A stretch of DNA of 64,000 nucleotides from Cytophagales bacterium (GCA_004293815.1 RDZD01000011.1:1-64000); one strand, 5' to 3'; counted from the first letter of the stretch, positions 17,205 to 26,318 are shown. The notes: generated by a model not told the origin, from the sequence alone. Translations and numbers: made by a program.

Positions 17205-18872
17205 ATGAAAACAGATATAGAAATTTCAAGAGAAACCCCTCTCAAGCACATCAACGACATTGCCAAACATGTGGGTATTCCAGTAGATAGCCTCATCCAT
17301 TACGGCAAACACAAGGCCAAAGTGCCTTACGAGCTTATCAACGAAAGTAAAGTACGGCAAAGTAATCTTATCCTTGTGACGGCCATTACACCCACCAAAG
17401 CAGGCATAGGCAAAACAACCACCTCGGTTGGCTTAGCTTTGGGTCTAGAAAAAATAGGCAAAAGAGCTATTGTAGCCTTGCGAGAGCCTTCTTTAGGCCC
17501 GTGTTTTGGTATGAAAGGTGGCGCGGCTGGTGGCGGCTATGCGCAAGTCTTGCCTATGGAGGATATCAACTTGCACTTTACGGGCGACTTTCATGCTATT
17601 ACGGCTGCAAACAACATGATAGCCGCTCTGCTAGACAATTACATCTATCAAAATAGAGCTTCGGGTCAAGCTCTCAAGCAAGTACTTTGGAAGCGCGTTT
17701 TAGATGTCAATGACCGCTCTTTACGCCACATTGTAAGCGGCTTAGGTGGTTCGACGAACGGTCTGCCCACGGAAACGGGCTTCGATATCACGGTAGCTTC
17801 TGAAATTATGGCTATTTTATGCCTTTCTGTGAGCATTGATGACCTCCGTGAAAAAATTGACAACATTCTTTTGGGCTATCGTCACGACGGCTCTCCTTTC
17901 ATCGTCAAAGACTTAGGCATAGGTGGCTCAGTGGTCGCATTGCTCAAAGATGCTATCAACCCCAATTTAGTACAAACCACTGAAAACACGGCTGCATTCA
18001 TACATGGGGGGCCTTTTGCAAATATTGCACACGGTTGCAACTCTGTGATGGCTACCAAAATGGCACTTTCTCATGCTGACTATGTGGTGACGGAAGCGGG
18101 CTTTGGCGCAGATTTAGGCGCGGAAAAGTTTTTCAATATCAAGTGTCGCAAAACAGGTCTACAGCCTAAGGTTACTGTGATTGTGGTCACTTCTCAGGCC
18201 CTTAAGCTACATGGTGGAGTGGCTGTGGCAGATATTTCTAAGCCAGACTTAAACGGCTTAAAAACGGGCTTGGCCAACCTGCAAAAGCATTTACAAAATC
18301 TGCAAAACTTTGGACAATCTGTTGTGATAGGCTTCAACCAATATGGTTTTGATACCCCCGAAGAAATGGACTTTCTCAGAGAATGGGCTTTGCAAATGAA
18401 TGCAAAACTGGCTATCAATAACAGTTTTACTAAGGGCGGACAAGGGGCTACAGAGCTTGCCACCATTGTGGCCGAGACTATTGCCAATAACCCCTCACGT
18501 CCGATTAACTTTACCTATGACCTCAACGACCCTATTCAAGTAAAAATTGAAAAGGTGGCTACTAGAATTTATGGTGCCAAAGGTATAAAGCTGAGTCAAA
18601 AAGCAATTTCTGCTCTCAAAAACATACAAAAGCTTAACCTAGAGCACCTCCCCATTTGCATAGCCAAAACGCAGTATTCCTTTTCGGACGACCCCAAAAG
18701 ACTTGGCGTAGCCACTGATTTTGTGATCAATATAGAGGAGTTGGTTATTAACAAAGGCGCGGGCTTTGTAGTGGCTGTTGCTGGCGACATTATGCGTATG
18801 CCTGGTCTCCCCAAAGACCCTCAGGCTTTACGTATTGATGTGGTGAATGGCATGATTGAAGGCTTAAGCTAA
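17205..18872 (+). CDS. fhs: formate-tetrahydrofolate ligase
   Basis: ATP-dependent synthesis of 10-formyltetrahydrofolate from formate and THF, feeding one-carbon units to purines. 555 aa is the normal monomer. The P-loop region is [18 protein letters not shown] (62-79), slightly changed from TPTPAGEGKTTTTVGL. Further signatures: [33 protein letters not shown] and [19 protein letters not shown]. The C-terminus [17 protein letters not shown] is also typical. No fold or other folate gene is adjacent. About 280 bp separates it from the divergent CHASE2 gene, where I see no full promoter match. Confidence 0.97.
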   Translation: MKTDIEISRETPLKHINDIAKHVGIPVDSLIHYGKHKAKVPYELINESKVRQSNLILVTAITPTKAGIGKTTTSVGLALGLEKIGKRAIVALREPSLGPCFGMKGGAAGGGYAQVLPMEDINLHFTGDFHAITAANNMIAALLDNYIYQNRASGQALKQVLWKRVLDVNDRSLRHIVSGLGGSTNGLPTETGFDITVASEIMAILCLSVSIDDLREKIDNILLGYRHDGSPFIVKDLGIGGSVVALLKDAINPNLVQTTENTAAFIHGGPFANIAHGCNSVMATKMALSHADYVVTEAGFGADLGAEKFFNIKCRKTGLQPKVTVIVVTSQALKLHGGVAVADISKPDLNGLKTGLANLQKHLQNLQNFGQSVVIGFNQYGFDTPEEMDFLREWALQMNAKLAINNSFTKGGQGATELATIVAETIANNPSRPINFTYDLNDPIQVKIEKVATRIYGAKGIKLSQKAISALKNIQKLNLEHLPICIAKTQYSFSDDPKRLGVATDFVINIEELVINKGAGFVVAVAGDIMRMPGLPKDPQALRIDVVNGMIEGLS

Positions 18873-18939
18873 AAAAGCTTCTGCTTTTGTGTGGTTTGAA
18901 GTATCTTTCAACATCCAAACAAAAAAGCGATTCACTTAC

Positions 18940-20271
18940 CTAAAAAGGCATACTTTTGAGTTCTCTTGCACTTTTCAAAGTACAAAAAAAGCTATCTTGA
19001 ACCAAGGTTAGAGGTAAAAAAGTATGCCCATTCCACTCCCCAAAAAGTTTAATAGCTTGCTCACCACCTTGGAGCCAGAGTTCAAAATGTGCATTGAACC
19101 TATCGGAAATAGGCAAGTAATGTGCGTTATGATCTTTCAAAACATACTCTGAGCCTGTATAGAGAAAATAAACAGCTTCTAAACACATAGGAAATGTATT
19201 CAAGAAGGGCTGTTTAAGAAACGATGCTTTAAAGTCTGCCAAAGCACTAGAAATGCTTGTATAGCCTGACAGTTTGATTTCTAAATTTTCTGATACCTTG
19301 CTTGGCTCAAAAATAGCCCGTAGTGGATACTGAGAAGGAAAGAAATAAGCCTTTCCACTAAACCCTTTTCCCAGCATCGCCAAATGTGGTTCAAAGTCTA
19401 ACGAAGTATGTTTAAAGTCCCAAAAAGCAGCAAATCTTTTATGCTTAACGCCATAATACCATGAGCGTTGTAAGCGCATGCTATCGGGCGCATCATCTAA
19501 GGTGCTGCCCACCAGACACCAAGTGTCTTCTAGGCTCTTTGATTGCAGAACCTGCTCTTTTTTTACACTTATTCCCACACTAGCCCAAAGGTCATAAGCC
19601 GTCTCTAAATCAGCAGGAGAACTATTCAACCAGAAATCTATCAAAAAAGACAAGTATCCGAGCTGGTGTATGAGCACTTTTGGGGAGTCTGGACGGATAT
19701 TTTTAGCCATGCTTTTAATTTTATTGGCTACTGCACCAGCCTGTGCATCGTTAAGCAACATGGCAGGTTCTGTCCAAAAAGCTATGGGTTTGTTGAGCAG
19801 CTCTGCTACGCCTATACTGGAAGTATCCTCTAGCCAGAGCTTAAACTTTAAAAAACCTGACTTGATATTCTGTATACGGCTTTCAGAGGGTGCAGAGTGA
19901 ACAGTAGTTTGCAACGTTTCTTCTTTCGGGGACAGTTTCTTTTCAGAACTATCTTGCCATTTTTGAAGCAAATCACCCACCCAAATGGGCTGTGGACTGT
20001 CCACTGTTTGCATACCTTGGGCGCAAAAAAGCAAAAACAAAGCCACAACATGCTTGCACGGATATATTCGTGAAGGACAGCTGCAACTGCTTTTGAGATC
20101 GCCGTTTAGGGACATACATACATGGTAGGGTACAGATCCCGAAGAGGTGCATAAACCCCAAGCCGCCTGTTTGTTAAAGCCAAGCTCGAACCAGCTTTTC
20201 GCATGCGCGAGCTTAGCGGCTCTGGCTAAATTGGCTTCGTCGGCAAAAAAGGGGTGCTCTTGAGGTTTCAT
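18940..20271 (-). CDS. SWIM zinc-finger protein
   Basis: 443 aa with an N-terminal SWIM finger: CSCPSRIYPCKH, giving Cys63, Cys65, Cys72 and His74 in the CxCx(n)CxH pattern. It is preceded by WFELGFNKQAAWGLCTSSGS, as in bacterial SWIM proteins. The rest (about 90-443) has a helical middle and a late mixed domain with no motif I know. SWIM fingers bind nucleic acid or proteins. In other genomes such genes often sit beside MoxR and VWA genes, but none are here. The stop is 14 bp after the end of the upstream ABC ATPase gene, so the two share a transcript. Confidence 0.8.
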   Translation of the reverse strand: MKPQEHPFFADEANLARAAKLAHAKSWFELGFNKQAAWGLCTSSGSVPYHVCMSLNGDLKSSCSCPSRIYPCKHVVALFLLFCAQGMQTVDSPQPIWVGDLLQKWQDSSEKKLSPKEETLQTTVHSAPSESRIQNIKSGFLKFKLWLEDTSSIGVAELLNKPIAFWTEPAMLLNDAQAGAVANKIKSMAKNIRPDSPKVLIHQLGYLSFLIDFWLNSSPADLETAYDLWASVGISVKKEQVLQSKSLEDTWCLVGSTLDDAPDSMRLQRSWYYGVKHKRFAAFWDFKHTSLDFEPHLAMLGKGFSGKAYFFPSQYPLRAIFEPSKVSENLEIKLSGYTSISSALADFKASFLKQPFLNTFPMCLEAVYFLYTGSEYVLKDHNAHYLPISDRFNAHFELWLQGGEQAIKLFGEWNGHTFLPLTLVQDSFFCTLKSARELKSMPF

Positions 20272-20285
20272 TCAATCAAAAAACA

Positions 20286-21032
20286 CTACAGCTGTTTTAA
20301 GAGTTGCGGCTCTATAAAATTAGCATTAATACCATCTTTTTCTACCAAACCATCTTTAAGGCTAATAATGCGCTTAGCATGGTTGGCAATGTCATCTTCA
20401 TGCGTAACCATAATAATAGTGTGTCCCAGACTGTAAAGCTGCGCAAACAAATCCATAATTTCGTGTGATGTCTTGCTGTCTAGGTTGCCCGTAGGCTCAT
20501 CAGCTAAAAGGATGCTTGGCGTATTGACCAAAGCCCGTGCAATGGCCACACGCTGACGTTGACCGCCTGAAAGCTCGTTGGGTTTATGTTTGGCTCGCTC
20601 GCCTAAACCTACTTTCTTAAGCATTTCATAACTTTTTTCCAGACGCTCTTCAGTGCCCCAGCCTGCATAAATAAGCGGTTGTGCTACATTCTCAAGGGCA
20701 GAAGACCGCGGCAGAAGGTTGAAGTTCTGAAAAATAAACCCAATTTCTTTATTTCTGATTCCTGCAAGAGCATTCTCGGTTAAATTGCTGACATTATAGC
20801 CATTGAGAATATACTGGCCAGTGGTAGGCGTATCAAGACAACCTATGATATTCATCAAAGTAGACTTGCCAGAGCCTGACGTACCCATAAAGGCCACATA
20901 TTCCCCTTTCCTTATGTTGATTGTAATGCTCTTGAGGGCATATATCACCTCAGAACCCATTCTGTAGACACGTGAAATGTCGGTAGTTTGAATAATGTTT
21001 ATTTGGTCTTGAACTTTTGGGTCAGAATTCAT
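20286..21032 (-). CDS. ABC transporter ATP-binding protein, LolD/MacB type
   Basis: 248 aa from the ATG at 21032; the longer frame to 21122 lies upstream of the predicted transcription start and is rejected. Motifs in order: Walker [11 protein letters not shown]-loop [14 protein letters not shown], signature [15 protein letters not shown], Walker [14 protein letters not shown] and the switch His in MVTHEDDIA. The sequence [13 protein letters not shown] is typical of the LolD/MacB/FtsE group, which works with FtsX-like permeases. No permease is adjacent. A candidate is the LolC/E-like gene at 47861-49087. Expression is probably driven by the promoter at 21120-21151. Confidence 0.9.
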   Translation of the reverse strand: MNSDPKVQDQINIIQTTDISRVYRMGSEVIYALKSITINIRKGEYVAFMGTSGSGKSTLMNIIGCLDTPTTGQYILNGYNVSNLTENALAGIRNKEIGFIFQNFNLLPRSSALENVAQPLIYAGWGTEERLEKSYEMLKKVGLGERAKHKPNELSGGQRQRVAIARALVNTPSILLADEPTGNLDSKTSHEIMDLFAQLYSLGHTIIMVTHEDDIANHAKRIISLKDGLVEKDGINANFIEPQLLKQL

Positions 21033-21119
21033 GAATTTTGAAGAAAAAGGCTTTTTTGAGAAACCCTTAAAAGCAAGAATTGGATAAGGTGGTTTTACAG
21101 CGGGGGCAAGAGGGCAGTG

Positions 21120-21151
21120 CAAAGATAATGATAAGACTTATCAAAGCCAAA
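21120..21151 (-). promoter_or_regulatory. Bacteroidota-type promoter for the LolD-like ATPase gene
   Basis: On the minus strand TATCTTTG (complement of 21120-21127) is a perfect TAnnTTTG box, with TTTG (complement of 21148-21151) 20 nt upstream. Predicted start is near 21113, giving a leader of about 80 nt before the ATG at 21032. Confidence 0.65.
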
Positions 21152-21173
21152 AAAACAAATGAAGTTTATTTTG

Positions 21174-21191
21174 AGGAATACATGTATTCCT
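21174..21191. promoter_or_regulatory. 18-bp perfect palindrome, candidate operator
   Basis: AGGAATACATGTATTCCT is a perfect palindrome about 23 bp upstream of the -33 element of the LolD-like gene's promoter. That is the place for an activator site of a dimeric regulator. On the plus strand it is followed by TTTTT, so it could alternatively form a terminator-like hairpin, but no plus-strand gene runs into it. Confidence 0.45.
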
Positions 21192-21303
21192 TTTTCAAAG
21201 AAAGGCTACTTTTGAGAGCTTTATTGGCTTGTGGCATTTTTATTAATTCTCTTCTATTTAACAGACATGCTTGGCTTTAAATTCGTAGAAATACAAGGTT
21301 GCA

Positions 21304-21765
21304 TTAGAAGTCATTAATAATTAACTTCTTCATCGTCATCATTCTTTTAAATGCACCCGGCCGCTTGCTAAGTTCGTCCCAATTTTCAGGACAGACTTGC
21401 CAACTTAAACCGTATTTATCTTTTAGCCATCCGCAAACACTTTCTTCTCCGCCATTGGCAGTTAAACTATCCCAGTAATAGTCTATTTCTGCTTGGTCTT
21501 TGCAAGGTATCATAAGCGAGATTGCTTCAGTAAATCTGAATAAAGGTCCTGCATTGATACCTATAAATCGCATTCCGAGAATTTCAAACTCTACGGTTAG
21601 AACTTTGCCTGCAAAATCTTTCTGGAAGTCTGCAAGTCCTTCAGCTTCCGTCATTGGATAGTAGTTTGTGTTGATAATTTTTCCGTCTTTAAAAATCGAC
21701 AGATAATAATCAGCGGCTTCTTTTGCGTTGTTGTCAAACCAGAGGTTGGGTATTATTTTTTGCAT
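21304..21765 (-). CDS. PhnB-like VOC family protein
   Basis: 153 aa of the PhnB / 3-demethylubiquinone-methyltransferase-like branch of the glyoxalase/VOC fold. Shown by QKIIPNLWFDNNAKEAADYY at the start, FEILGMRFIGINAGPLFRFTEAISLMIPC, and the C-terminal KYGLSWQVCPENW. ATG at 21765 is preferred; the frame's TTG two codons earlier is not needed. Function within this branch is undefined. It is the last gene of a minus-strand run (22815 to 21304) with Arr 30 bp upstream, probably one transcript. Confidence 0.82.
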   Translation of the reverse strand: MQKIIPNLWFDNNAKEAADYYLSIFKDGKIINTNYYPMTEAEGLADFQKDFAGKVLTVEFEILGMRFIGINAGPLFRFTEAISLMIPCKDQAEIDYYWDSLTANGGEESVCGWLKDKYGLSWQVCPENWDELSKRPGAFKRMMTMKKLIINDF

Positions 21766-21795
21766 GGTCAATGTGTTTGTTGTAGTTCTATATGA

Positions 21796-22221
21796 TTAGT
21801 TAATGATTGGGGCGTTATTTGCTCTCAACTTGGCTAAATTCTCTTGCCAAATCTGGATTTCTTGAGGTGTTAGGCGTTTCCAATCTGTTATTTCGCCAAT
21901 AATTCTTAATGGCTCTTTACTACGATAAGAACGTGTTGGATTTCCAGGGAATCTTTTGTCTGTAACATTTGGATCATTCTCAAAATCACCTGTTGGCTCC
22001 ACAATATAAACTCTTGGTTCACCTGAGCCTGCAATAATTTCAGCAGCAAGTCCTGCGCCTTGAACTAATGCAGTGAAATAGATATGGTTCATAACCACAT
22101 CAGGATTATAATTGGATTTAAAGCCAGCAGTGAGGAAGTCCCCTACTGGTAAATCTGCTTTTGTACCGTGATAAAATGGTCCGTTCTCTAATTGTGGCGA
22201 GCTGTTTTCGTTTGTCATCAT
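21796..22221 (-). CDS. arr: rifampin ADP-ribosyltransferase
   Basis: 141 aa Arr protein, which inactivates rifamycins by transferring ADP-ribose from NAD+ to the drug. Almost the whole length fits the family: GPFYHGTKADLPVGDFLTAG, NPDVVMNHIYFTALVQGAGL, RVYIVEPTGDFENDPNVTD, KRFPGNPTRSYRSKEPLRII, and the final GEITDW. The His-Gly-Thr at the NAD site is present. It sits among small accessory genes (PhnB-like below, a secreted protein above) rather than beside resistance or transposase genes. In environmental bacteria Arr may serve another physiological purpose. Confidence 0.92.
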   Translation of the reverse strand: MMTNENSSPQLENGPFYHGTKADLPVGDFLTAGFKSNYNPDVVMNHIYFTALVQGAGLAAEIIAGSGEPRVYIVEPTGDFENDPNVTDKRFPGNPTRSYRSKEPLRIIGEITDWKRLTPQEIQIWQENLAKLRANNAPIIN

Positions 22222-22293
22222 TGTTGATTTGGCGTTTACTTATTCGGTTATCCTAAGAACACTTTTGGAACGGGTCTGAGGTCGTTTTTGGTG

Positions 22294-22815
22294 TCAATCA
22301 GCTAGCTTCCTAGTATAGGAATATTCATGTCTTTTAATCCATTCTTTTTCGCCCTCGAACTGGACTTCTTTCTTTTTTTTGAAAATGGTCTTTCCTAGTA
22401 TGTAAGTGTGTCTAAAAGTTGCAGGTTTGTTATCATTGCCGTCTTTGCCTTGTGCCTCAGTGATGATTTCAATATCACCACTATGTAATTTGCGCCTAGA
22501 CTGTATCATTTCATTGTCAATATATTTACCATCTGTTGAAATAGATAATGTATCAATTGAATTGGCACTTTTTTCATTTGGGTAAATGTTTGAAAGAATA
22601 AACTTGTTTGATTTGCCCATTCTTTTAATCTCTATGTCCGCTGGCATAGTGTACGGCTTTCCAGATGAGTAATCCAGATAGGTCAAAGAGCCTTGCCAAT
22701 AACCTGATAACTTGTAAAAGTCTTTTTGAATAGTTTTAAAATTTATTTGAGCACTGCAAATTGTAGTCATCAAAAGTACCATGCTCAGAGTTAAGACTGC
22801 TTTTATGTTTTTCAT
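22294..22815 (-). CDS. secreted protein, unknown
   Basis: 173 aa from MKNIKAVL at 22815, with a signal peptide ending ICSAQINF, a typical Bacteroidota A-Q junction. The longer frame (to 22881) is rejected because it runs over the promoter box. The mature part begins with a helix (FKTIQKDFYKLSGYWQGSLT) and continues as probable beta strands: LTYLDYSSGKPYTMPADIEI and EFEG-like segments near the C-terminus. The composition resembles lipocalin-like lipid-binding folds seen in secreted Bacteroidota proteins, but I cannot assign it. It lies 72 bp upstream of arr on the same strand. Confidence 0.65.
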   Translation of the reverse strand: MKNIKAVLTLSMVLLMTTICSAQINFKTIQKDFYKLSGYWQGSLTYLDYSSGKPYTMPADIEIKRMGKSNKFILSNIYPNEKSANSIDTLSISTDGKYIDNEMIQSRRKLHSGDIEIITEAQGKDGNDNKPATFRHTYILGKTIFKKKKEVQFEGEKEWIKRHEYSYTRKLAD

Positions 22816-22878
22816 TTTCAGATTATTGATGTGTGTGGTATATCGCATTAATGCCGCCGCTAACAGCTTATTGCATAG

Positions 22879-22886
22879 CAAAGTTA
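22879..22886 (-). promoter_or_regulatory. TAnnTTTG promoter box for the secreted-protein/arr run
   Basis: TAACTTTG on the minus strand, about 64 nt upstream of the ATG at 22815. The upstream TTTG element is not clear at 19-21 nt, so only the -7 box is claimed. The rest of the gap to 23135 (about 250 bp) shows nothing I recognise. Confidence 0.45.
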
Positions 22887-23135
22887 CAAAAAATCCGAGA
22901 GCAGTAAAGTTTTTTGTTTGTTTTACAGAACAATTGGGAGTTTGAATTTAGTCTGTTAAATTGATAACGTTGATTTGAAGCAGAATAGTTTCCCGTTTTG
23001 AAGCTTTGGACAAGGCACTAAAAAAGCAAAGTACCAATCTTCGGTTTTGCACAACTGTCCAGCAGAATGCCATGTTCAAATTTAGCACTTCAGTATAGGA
23101 TTCCGAGCCTATGTTGTCTACACAATGAGGAGCTT

Positions 23136-23510
23136 TTAACTTTCCCTGACTATTGGCTTTAAAGTATTCTGTTCTTCTTCAGTAAATAAGCGGTATTGGA
23201 TTTTAAATGTTTTGCCCAGAGGCGTTTCTAAAGAAAACCCTCCAACACCAAAACCTTCCAATACATCTAATGTAAAATGGCTGTATTTCCAGTATTCAAA
23301 CAAGTCTCTATCTACCCAAAATTCACAACCGCCTACTTCTCCTATTAATACATCATTAGTACGTAAATAAAATCCTCCTTTTTCAAAGCATTGAGGCTGT
23401 GTACCTTCACAACAGCCGCCAGCTTGATAAAACATCAAATCCCCATGCGTATTTTTTAGCTGGGTGATTAGTTCTAATGCTTCCTTGGTTGCCGATAATC
23501 TACTGACCAT
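23136..23510 (-). CDS. DUF779 family protein
   Basis: 124 aa of the DUF779 family, recognised by HGDLMFYQAGGCCEGTQPQC, DVLIGEVGGCEFWVDRDLF, EYWKYSHFTLDVLEGFGVGG and FSLETPLGKTF. The GGCC-plus-C cysteines suggest metal binding, though this is not proven. Genes of this family are commonly next to an aldehyde dehydrogenase. Here the dehydrogenase is directly upstream on the same strand, with a terminator between, so readthrough or a separate promoter would be needed. The function is unknown. Confidence 0.85.
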   Translation of the reverse strand: MVSRLSATKEALELITQLKNTHGDLMFYQAGGCCEGTQPQCFEKGGFYLRTNDVLIGEVGGCEFWVDRDLFEYWKYSHFTLDVLEGFGVGGFSLETPLGKTFKIQYRLFTEEEQNTLKPIVRES

Positions 23511-23545
23511 GTGGAATAGTTTTAGTTGGATGAATAATTTAACAA

Positions 23546-23594
23546 AAAAGGAGGCTATCCCTATGATTTATACCTCTTGAAACAGCCTCCTTTT
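23546..23594 (-). terminator. terminator of the aldehyde dehydrogenase gene
   Basis: Arms AAAAGGAGGCT (23546-23556) and AGCCTCCTTTT (23584-23594) form an 11-bp stem; on the minus strand the stem runs into a T tract (complement of 23544-23549). It separates the dehydrogenase from the DUF779 gene. Confidence 0.75.
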
Positions 23595-23613
23595 AAGTAA
23601 TAAGGATTAATGG

Positions 23614-25116
23614 TTAAAAGAAACCTAACTTATTCTTGTTGTAAGAAATAAGCATGTTCTTTTCTTGTCTATAGTGGCTTAGCATCATTTTATGATTTTC
23701 ACGACCTATGCCAGATTGTTTGTAACCGCCAAAAGGAGCACCTGCTGGATAGTCGTGGTAACAATTTACCCAAACTCTTCCCGCTTGAATGGCACGAGGA
23801 ACTTGATATAACTCGTGAGCATCTCTGGTCCACACACCAGCTCCTAGACCGTAAAGTGTGTCATTAGCTATTGCAATAGCTTCTTCGGTTGTTTTGAATG
23901 TAGTGACTGATACAACAGGGCCAAAAATTTCTTCTTGGAAAATTCGCATTTTGTTATGCCCTTTGAATATAGTGGGTTGAATATAATAACCTTCGCTCAA
24001 TTCGCCCCCTAAATTTTTAACATCTCCACCTGCCAGCACCTCTGCACCTTCTTCTTTGCCAAGTTTGAGATACGAAAGAATTTTTTCTTTCTGTATCCTT
24101 GAAGCTTGGGCACCCATCATGACATCAGTATCTAAAGGATTTCCCATCTTTATGGCATTAGTCCTCTCAATGACTCTTTGCATGAATTTATCAAAAATGC
24201 TTTCGTGTACCAACATGCGCGATGGACAAGTACAAACCTCGCCTTGATTAAGGGCAAATAATACAGCCCCTTCAATAGCTTTGTCTAGAAACTCATCATC
24301 GTTATCCATTACGGATGAGAAGAATATATTTGGCGATTTTCCACCGAGTTCAAGTGTCACAGGAATAATGTTTTCTGTTGCGTATTGCATCACTAAACGC
24401 CCTGTAGCCGTAGATCCAGTAAAGGCAGCTTTAGCAACTTTTGGATTTGTAACTAGGGATCTGCCAAGTTCTGCACCAAAACCATTAACAACATTTACAA
24501 CGCCATTTGGAATGAGGTCTGCAATAAGTTCCATTAATATCAGAATAGAAGTAGGGGTACTTTCTGCAGGTTTTAGAACCACACAACAACCCGACGCTAA
24601 TGCAGGAGCTAGCTTCCATACCGCCATTAAAATTGGAAAATTCCAGGGGATAATTTGTGCTACTACGCCTATCGGTTCGTATACAATCATTGAAACGGTA
24701 TTTTCATTCAGTTCTACAACAGAACCCTCTTCAGCACGAATAACACTTGCAAAATAGCGAAAATGGTCTATGGCAAGTGGTAAATCTGCATTAAGTGTTT
24801 CTCGTACTGCTTTACCATTATCAATGGTTTCAACAATAGCAAGGTATTCTAGATTAGCTTCTAATCTGTCAGCAATTTTGTTTAGAATAATACTTCGCTC
24901 GGTGGCGGAAGTCTTACTCCAACTTCCAAAAGCTTTGTGTGCGGCATTTACTGCCAGCTCTAAATCATCTTTTGAAGAGTGTGCTACTTTTGTAAAAACT
25001 TTGCCGTCAATTGGAGAAATATTGTCAAAATACTTCCCTGAGACAGGTGCGACCCATTTACCATCTATGAAGTTATCATAATGGGCTTTGAATTCTGGTC
25101 TTTTTAGTGTTGCCAT
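23614..25116 (-). CDS. NAD-dependent aldehyde dehydrogenase (acetaldehyde dehydrogenase type)
   Basis: 500 aa of the ALDH superfamily, oxidising aldehydes to acids. Landmarks: [20 protein letters not shown] (157-176), [15 protein letters not shown] (232-242), the base Glu256 in LELGGKSPN and the nucleophile Cys295 in [11 protein letters not shown], then [10 protein letters not shown] and [15 protein letters not shown] near the end. Its overall likeness is to ExaC/AldB-type acetaldehyde dehydrogenases, and the DUF779 gene downstream supports that subgroup. It ends at a good terminator. Upstream is a 690-bp region with few recognised signals. Confidence 0.93.
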   Translation of the reverse strand: MATLKRPEFKAHYDNFIDGKWVAPVSGKYFDNISPIDGKVFTKVAHSSKDDLELAVNAAHKAFGSWSKTSATERSIILNKIADRLEANLEYLAIVETIDNGKAVRETLNADLPLAIDHFRYFASVIRAEEGSVVELNENTVSMIVYEPIGVVAQIIPWNFPILMAVWKLAPALASGCCVVLKPAESTPTSILILMELIADLIPNGVVNVVNGFGAELGRSLVTNPKVAKAAFTGSTATGRLVMQYATENIIPVTLELGGKSPNIFFSSVMDNDDEFLDKAIEGAVLFALNQGEVCTCPSRMLVHESIFDKFMQRVIERTNAIKMGNPLDTDVMMGAQASRIQKEKILSYLKLGKEEGAEVLAGGDVKNLGGELSEGYYIQPTIFKGHNKMRIFQEEIFGPVVSVTTFKTTEEAIAIANDTLYGLGAGVWTRDAHELYQVPRAIQAGRVWVNCYHDYPAGAPFGGYKQSGIGRENHKMMLSHYRQEKNMLISYNKNKLGFF

Positions 25117-25200
25117 TTTTACTAAATTTTAAGTTGTTGAAAATGCTTTGTTTTGACTTAAAAAAATTGTGTTATATGCACTGGCCCGCTTTTACTTGCA

Positions 25201-25338
25201 GTGACCGCTAAGGACTTCACAGAATTATTTGTTGAAGGAAGGAATAATTATGTCGAAATACCTAAACATGTGCCGCATAAATATCAAAAATACTTTTATA
25301 ATCACCTAATAAATTTTGATATTTTTTACTGTTTTTAA
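25201..25338 (+). CDS. doubtful small ORF or gene remnant
   Basis: A GTG-initiated frame of 45 codons whose product contains FTELFVEGRNNYVEIPKHVP then KYQKYFYNHLINF. It reads like protein but has no promoter box or recognised family and lies in the gap between the dehydrogenase start and greA. It could be the remnant of a lost gene. Apart from this and the greA leader, the 25117-25804 gap is AT-rich with nothing I can name. Confidence 0.18.
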   Translation: MTAKDFTELFVEGRNNYVEIPKHVPHKYQKYFYNHLINFDIFYCF

Positions 25339-25631
25339 GAGGCTTTTGATGATATACTCAATAAATACCTGCAAAATGTAAGCTTCATTAAAAAAGCTAA
25401 ATTGACATTGCGTTTTTTACATTTTTAAAAAGTATAGAAATTTAGACTGCGCAAAATTTTCATATTCTAATGTTTTTTGGTGCTTCCAATATTTCTTGAT
25501 AAATGGTTTTAAGCCTATACCTAATCAGTCTTACACGTTATAATTTAAGTTATTTAAAAAATAGGGATACATTCTATCAAAAAAACAAGTCGGACTTAAA
25601 GCTTTTATTGGTTAATTCAAAACCTTTTGTG

Positions 25632-25765
25632 TTACTTTGCGTTTCAATACAAAAGGGTTGGTTTAACCAAAGTGCTTGAAATACCTTTAGCACAATTTTT
25701 TTTGTTATTTTTATACATGTTGAACCCAGAAGACAACCGAAATTTCATTTCGGCTTTCTTTTTTT
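25632..25765 (+). ncRNA. putative greA leader / small transcript ending at an intrinsic terminator
   Basis: A TTACTTTG box (25632-25639, one mismatch to TAnnTTTG) with a TTG about 21 nt upstream could start transcription near 25647. The transcript would hold a small hairpin (TTGGTTTAACCAA) and a GTGCT/AGCAC stem followed by a T run, and end at the terminator at 25737-25764. greA begins only 40 nt later, with no second promoter visible, so greA expression would need readthrough. E. coli greA has a similar arrangement that yields the GraL RNAs. Here it is inference from sequence layout only. Confidence 0.4.
25737..25764 (+). terminator. intrinsic terminator just upstream of greA
   Basis: CCGAAAT (25737-25743), loop TTC, ATTTCGG (25747-25753), followed by CTTTC and eight T. 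It is a compact classical terminator placed in front of greA on the same strand. Confidence 0.7.
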
Positions 25766-25804
25766 TGTGTTAGTTTGAAACCAAAAATTAATTAATTTAC
25801 CGCT

Positions 25805-26281
25805 ATGTCAAACATATCATATTACACCAAAGAGGGTCTTCAAAAATTGAAAGACCGTTTGCACAACCTGCGTACCGCTGGCCGCACTGAAATTGCACAA
25901 CAAATAGCAGAAGCAAGAGAAAAGGGTGATTTGAGAGAAAATGCGGAGTACGATGCTGCCAAAGACGCACAAGGTATGTTAGAACTAAACATTGCCAAGT
26001 TAGAAGCTATAGTGGCCAATGCTAGAATTGTAGACGAAAGTAAAATAGATACTTCAAAGGTAACTATACTTTCTACTGTAACTATCAAGCATTTAGCAAT
26101 GAATAAAACGTTTAAGTACATGTTAGTTTCTGAAGAGGAAGCCGACCTAAAACAAGGACGTATCTCTGTGCAGTCGCCCATTGGTAAGGCTCTTTTGGGG
26201 CACGAGAAAGGGGCTGTGGTAGAAGTCGTAGCACCTGCTGGCACCAATAAGTTTGAAATCCTTGAGATTTCTCACGGCTAA
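25805..26281 (+). CDS. greA: transcription elongation factor GreA
   Basis: Rescues backtracked RNA polymerase by stimulating transcript cleavage. 158 aa, the normal size. The N-terminal coiled coil has YYTKEGLQKLKDRLHNLRT and AREKGDLRENAEYDAAKDAQ, with the acidic tip (Asp and Glu of LRENAEYD), then the FKBP-like C-terminal domain with ISVQSPIGKALLGHEKGAVV. The ATG at 25805 is unambiguous. An intrinsic terminator lies 40 bp upstream, suggesting attenuation. A hairpin follows the stop, so it is a single-gene unit. Confidence 0.96.
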   Translation: MSNISYYTKEGLQKLKDRLHNLRTAGRTEIAQQIAEAREKGDLRENAEYDAAKDAQGMLELNIAKLEAIVANARIVDESKIDTSKVTILSTVTIKHLAMNKTFKYMLVSEEEADLKQGRISVQSPIGKALLGHEKGAVVEVVAPAGTNKFEILEISHG

Positions 26282-26318
26282 ACCTCAATTAGGCGGTCGT
26301 TTTTATCTAAGAAATTGT

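Noticed and set aside
21080-21280. 66-codon plus-strand frame over the LolD-like promoter
   Set aside because: It crosses a consensus minus-strand promoter and the palindrome, and its product has no family look.
22816-23135. attC-like integron recombination sites between the small accessory genes
   Set aside because: Arr and small cassette-like genes suggested an integron, but no paired GTTRRRY/RYYYAAC sites or integrase were found here or at 59.1-61 kb.
24281-24757. 158-codon frame antisense to the aldehyde dehydrogenase
   Set aside because: It is a shadow of the conserved catalytic domain.
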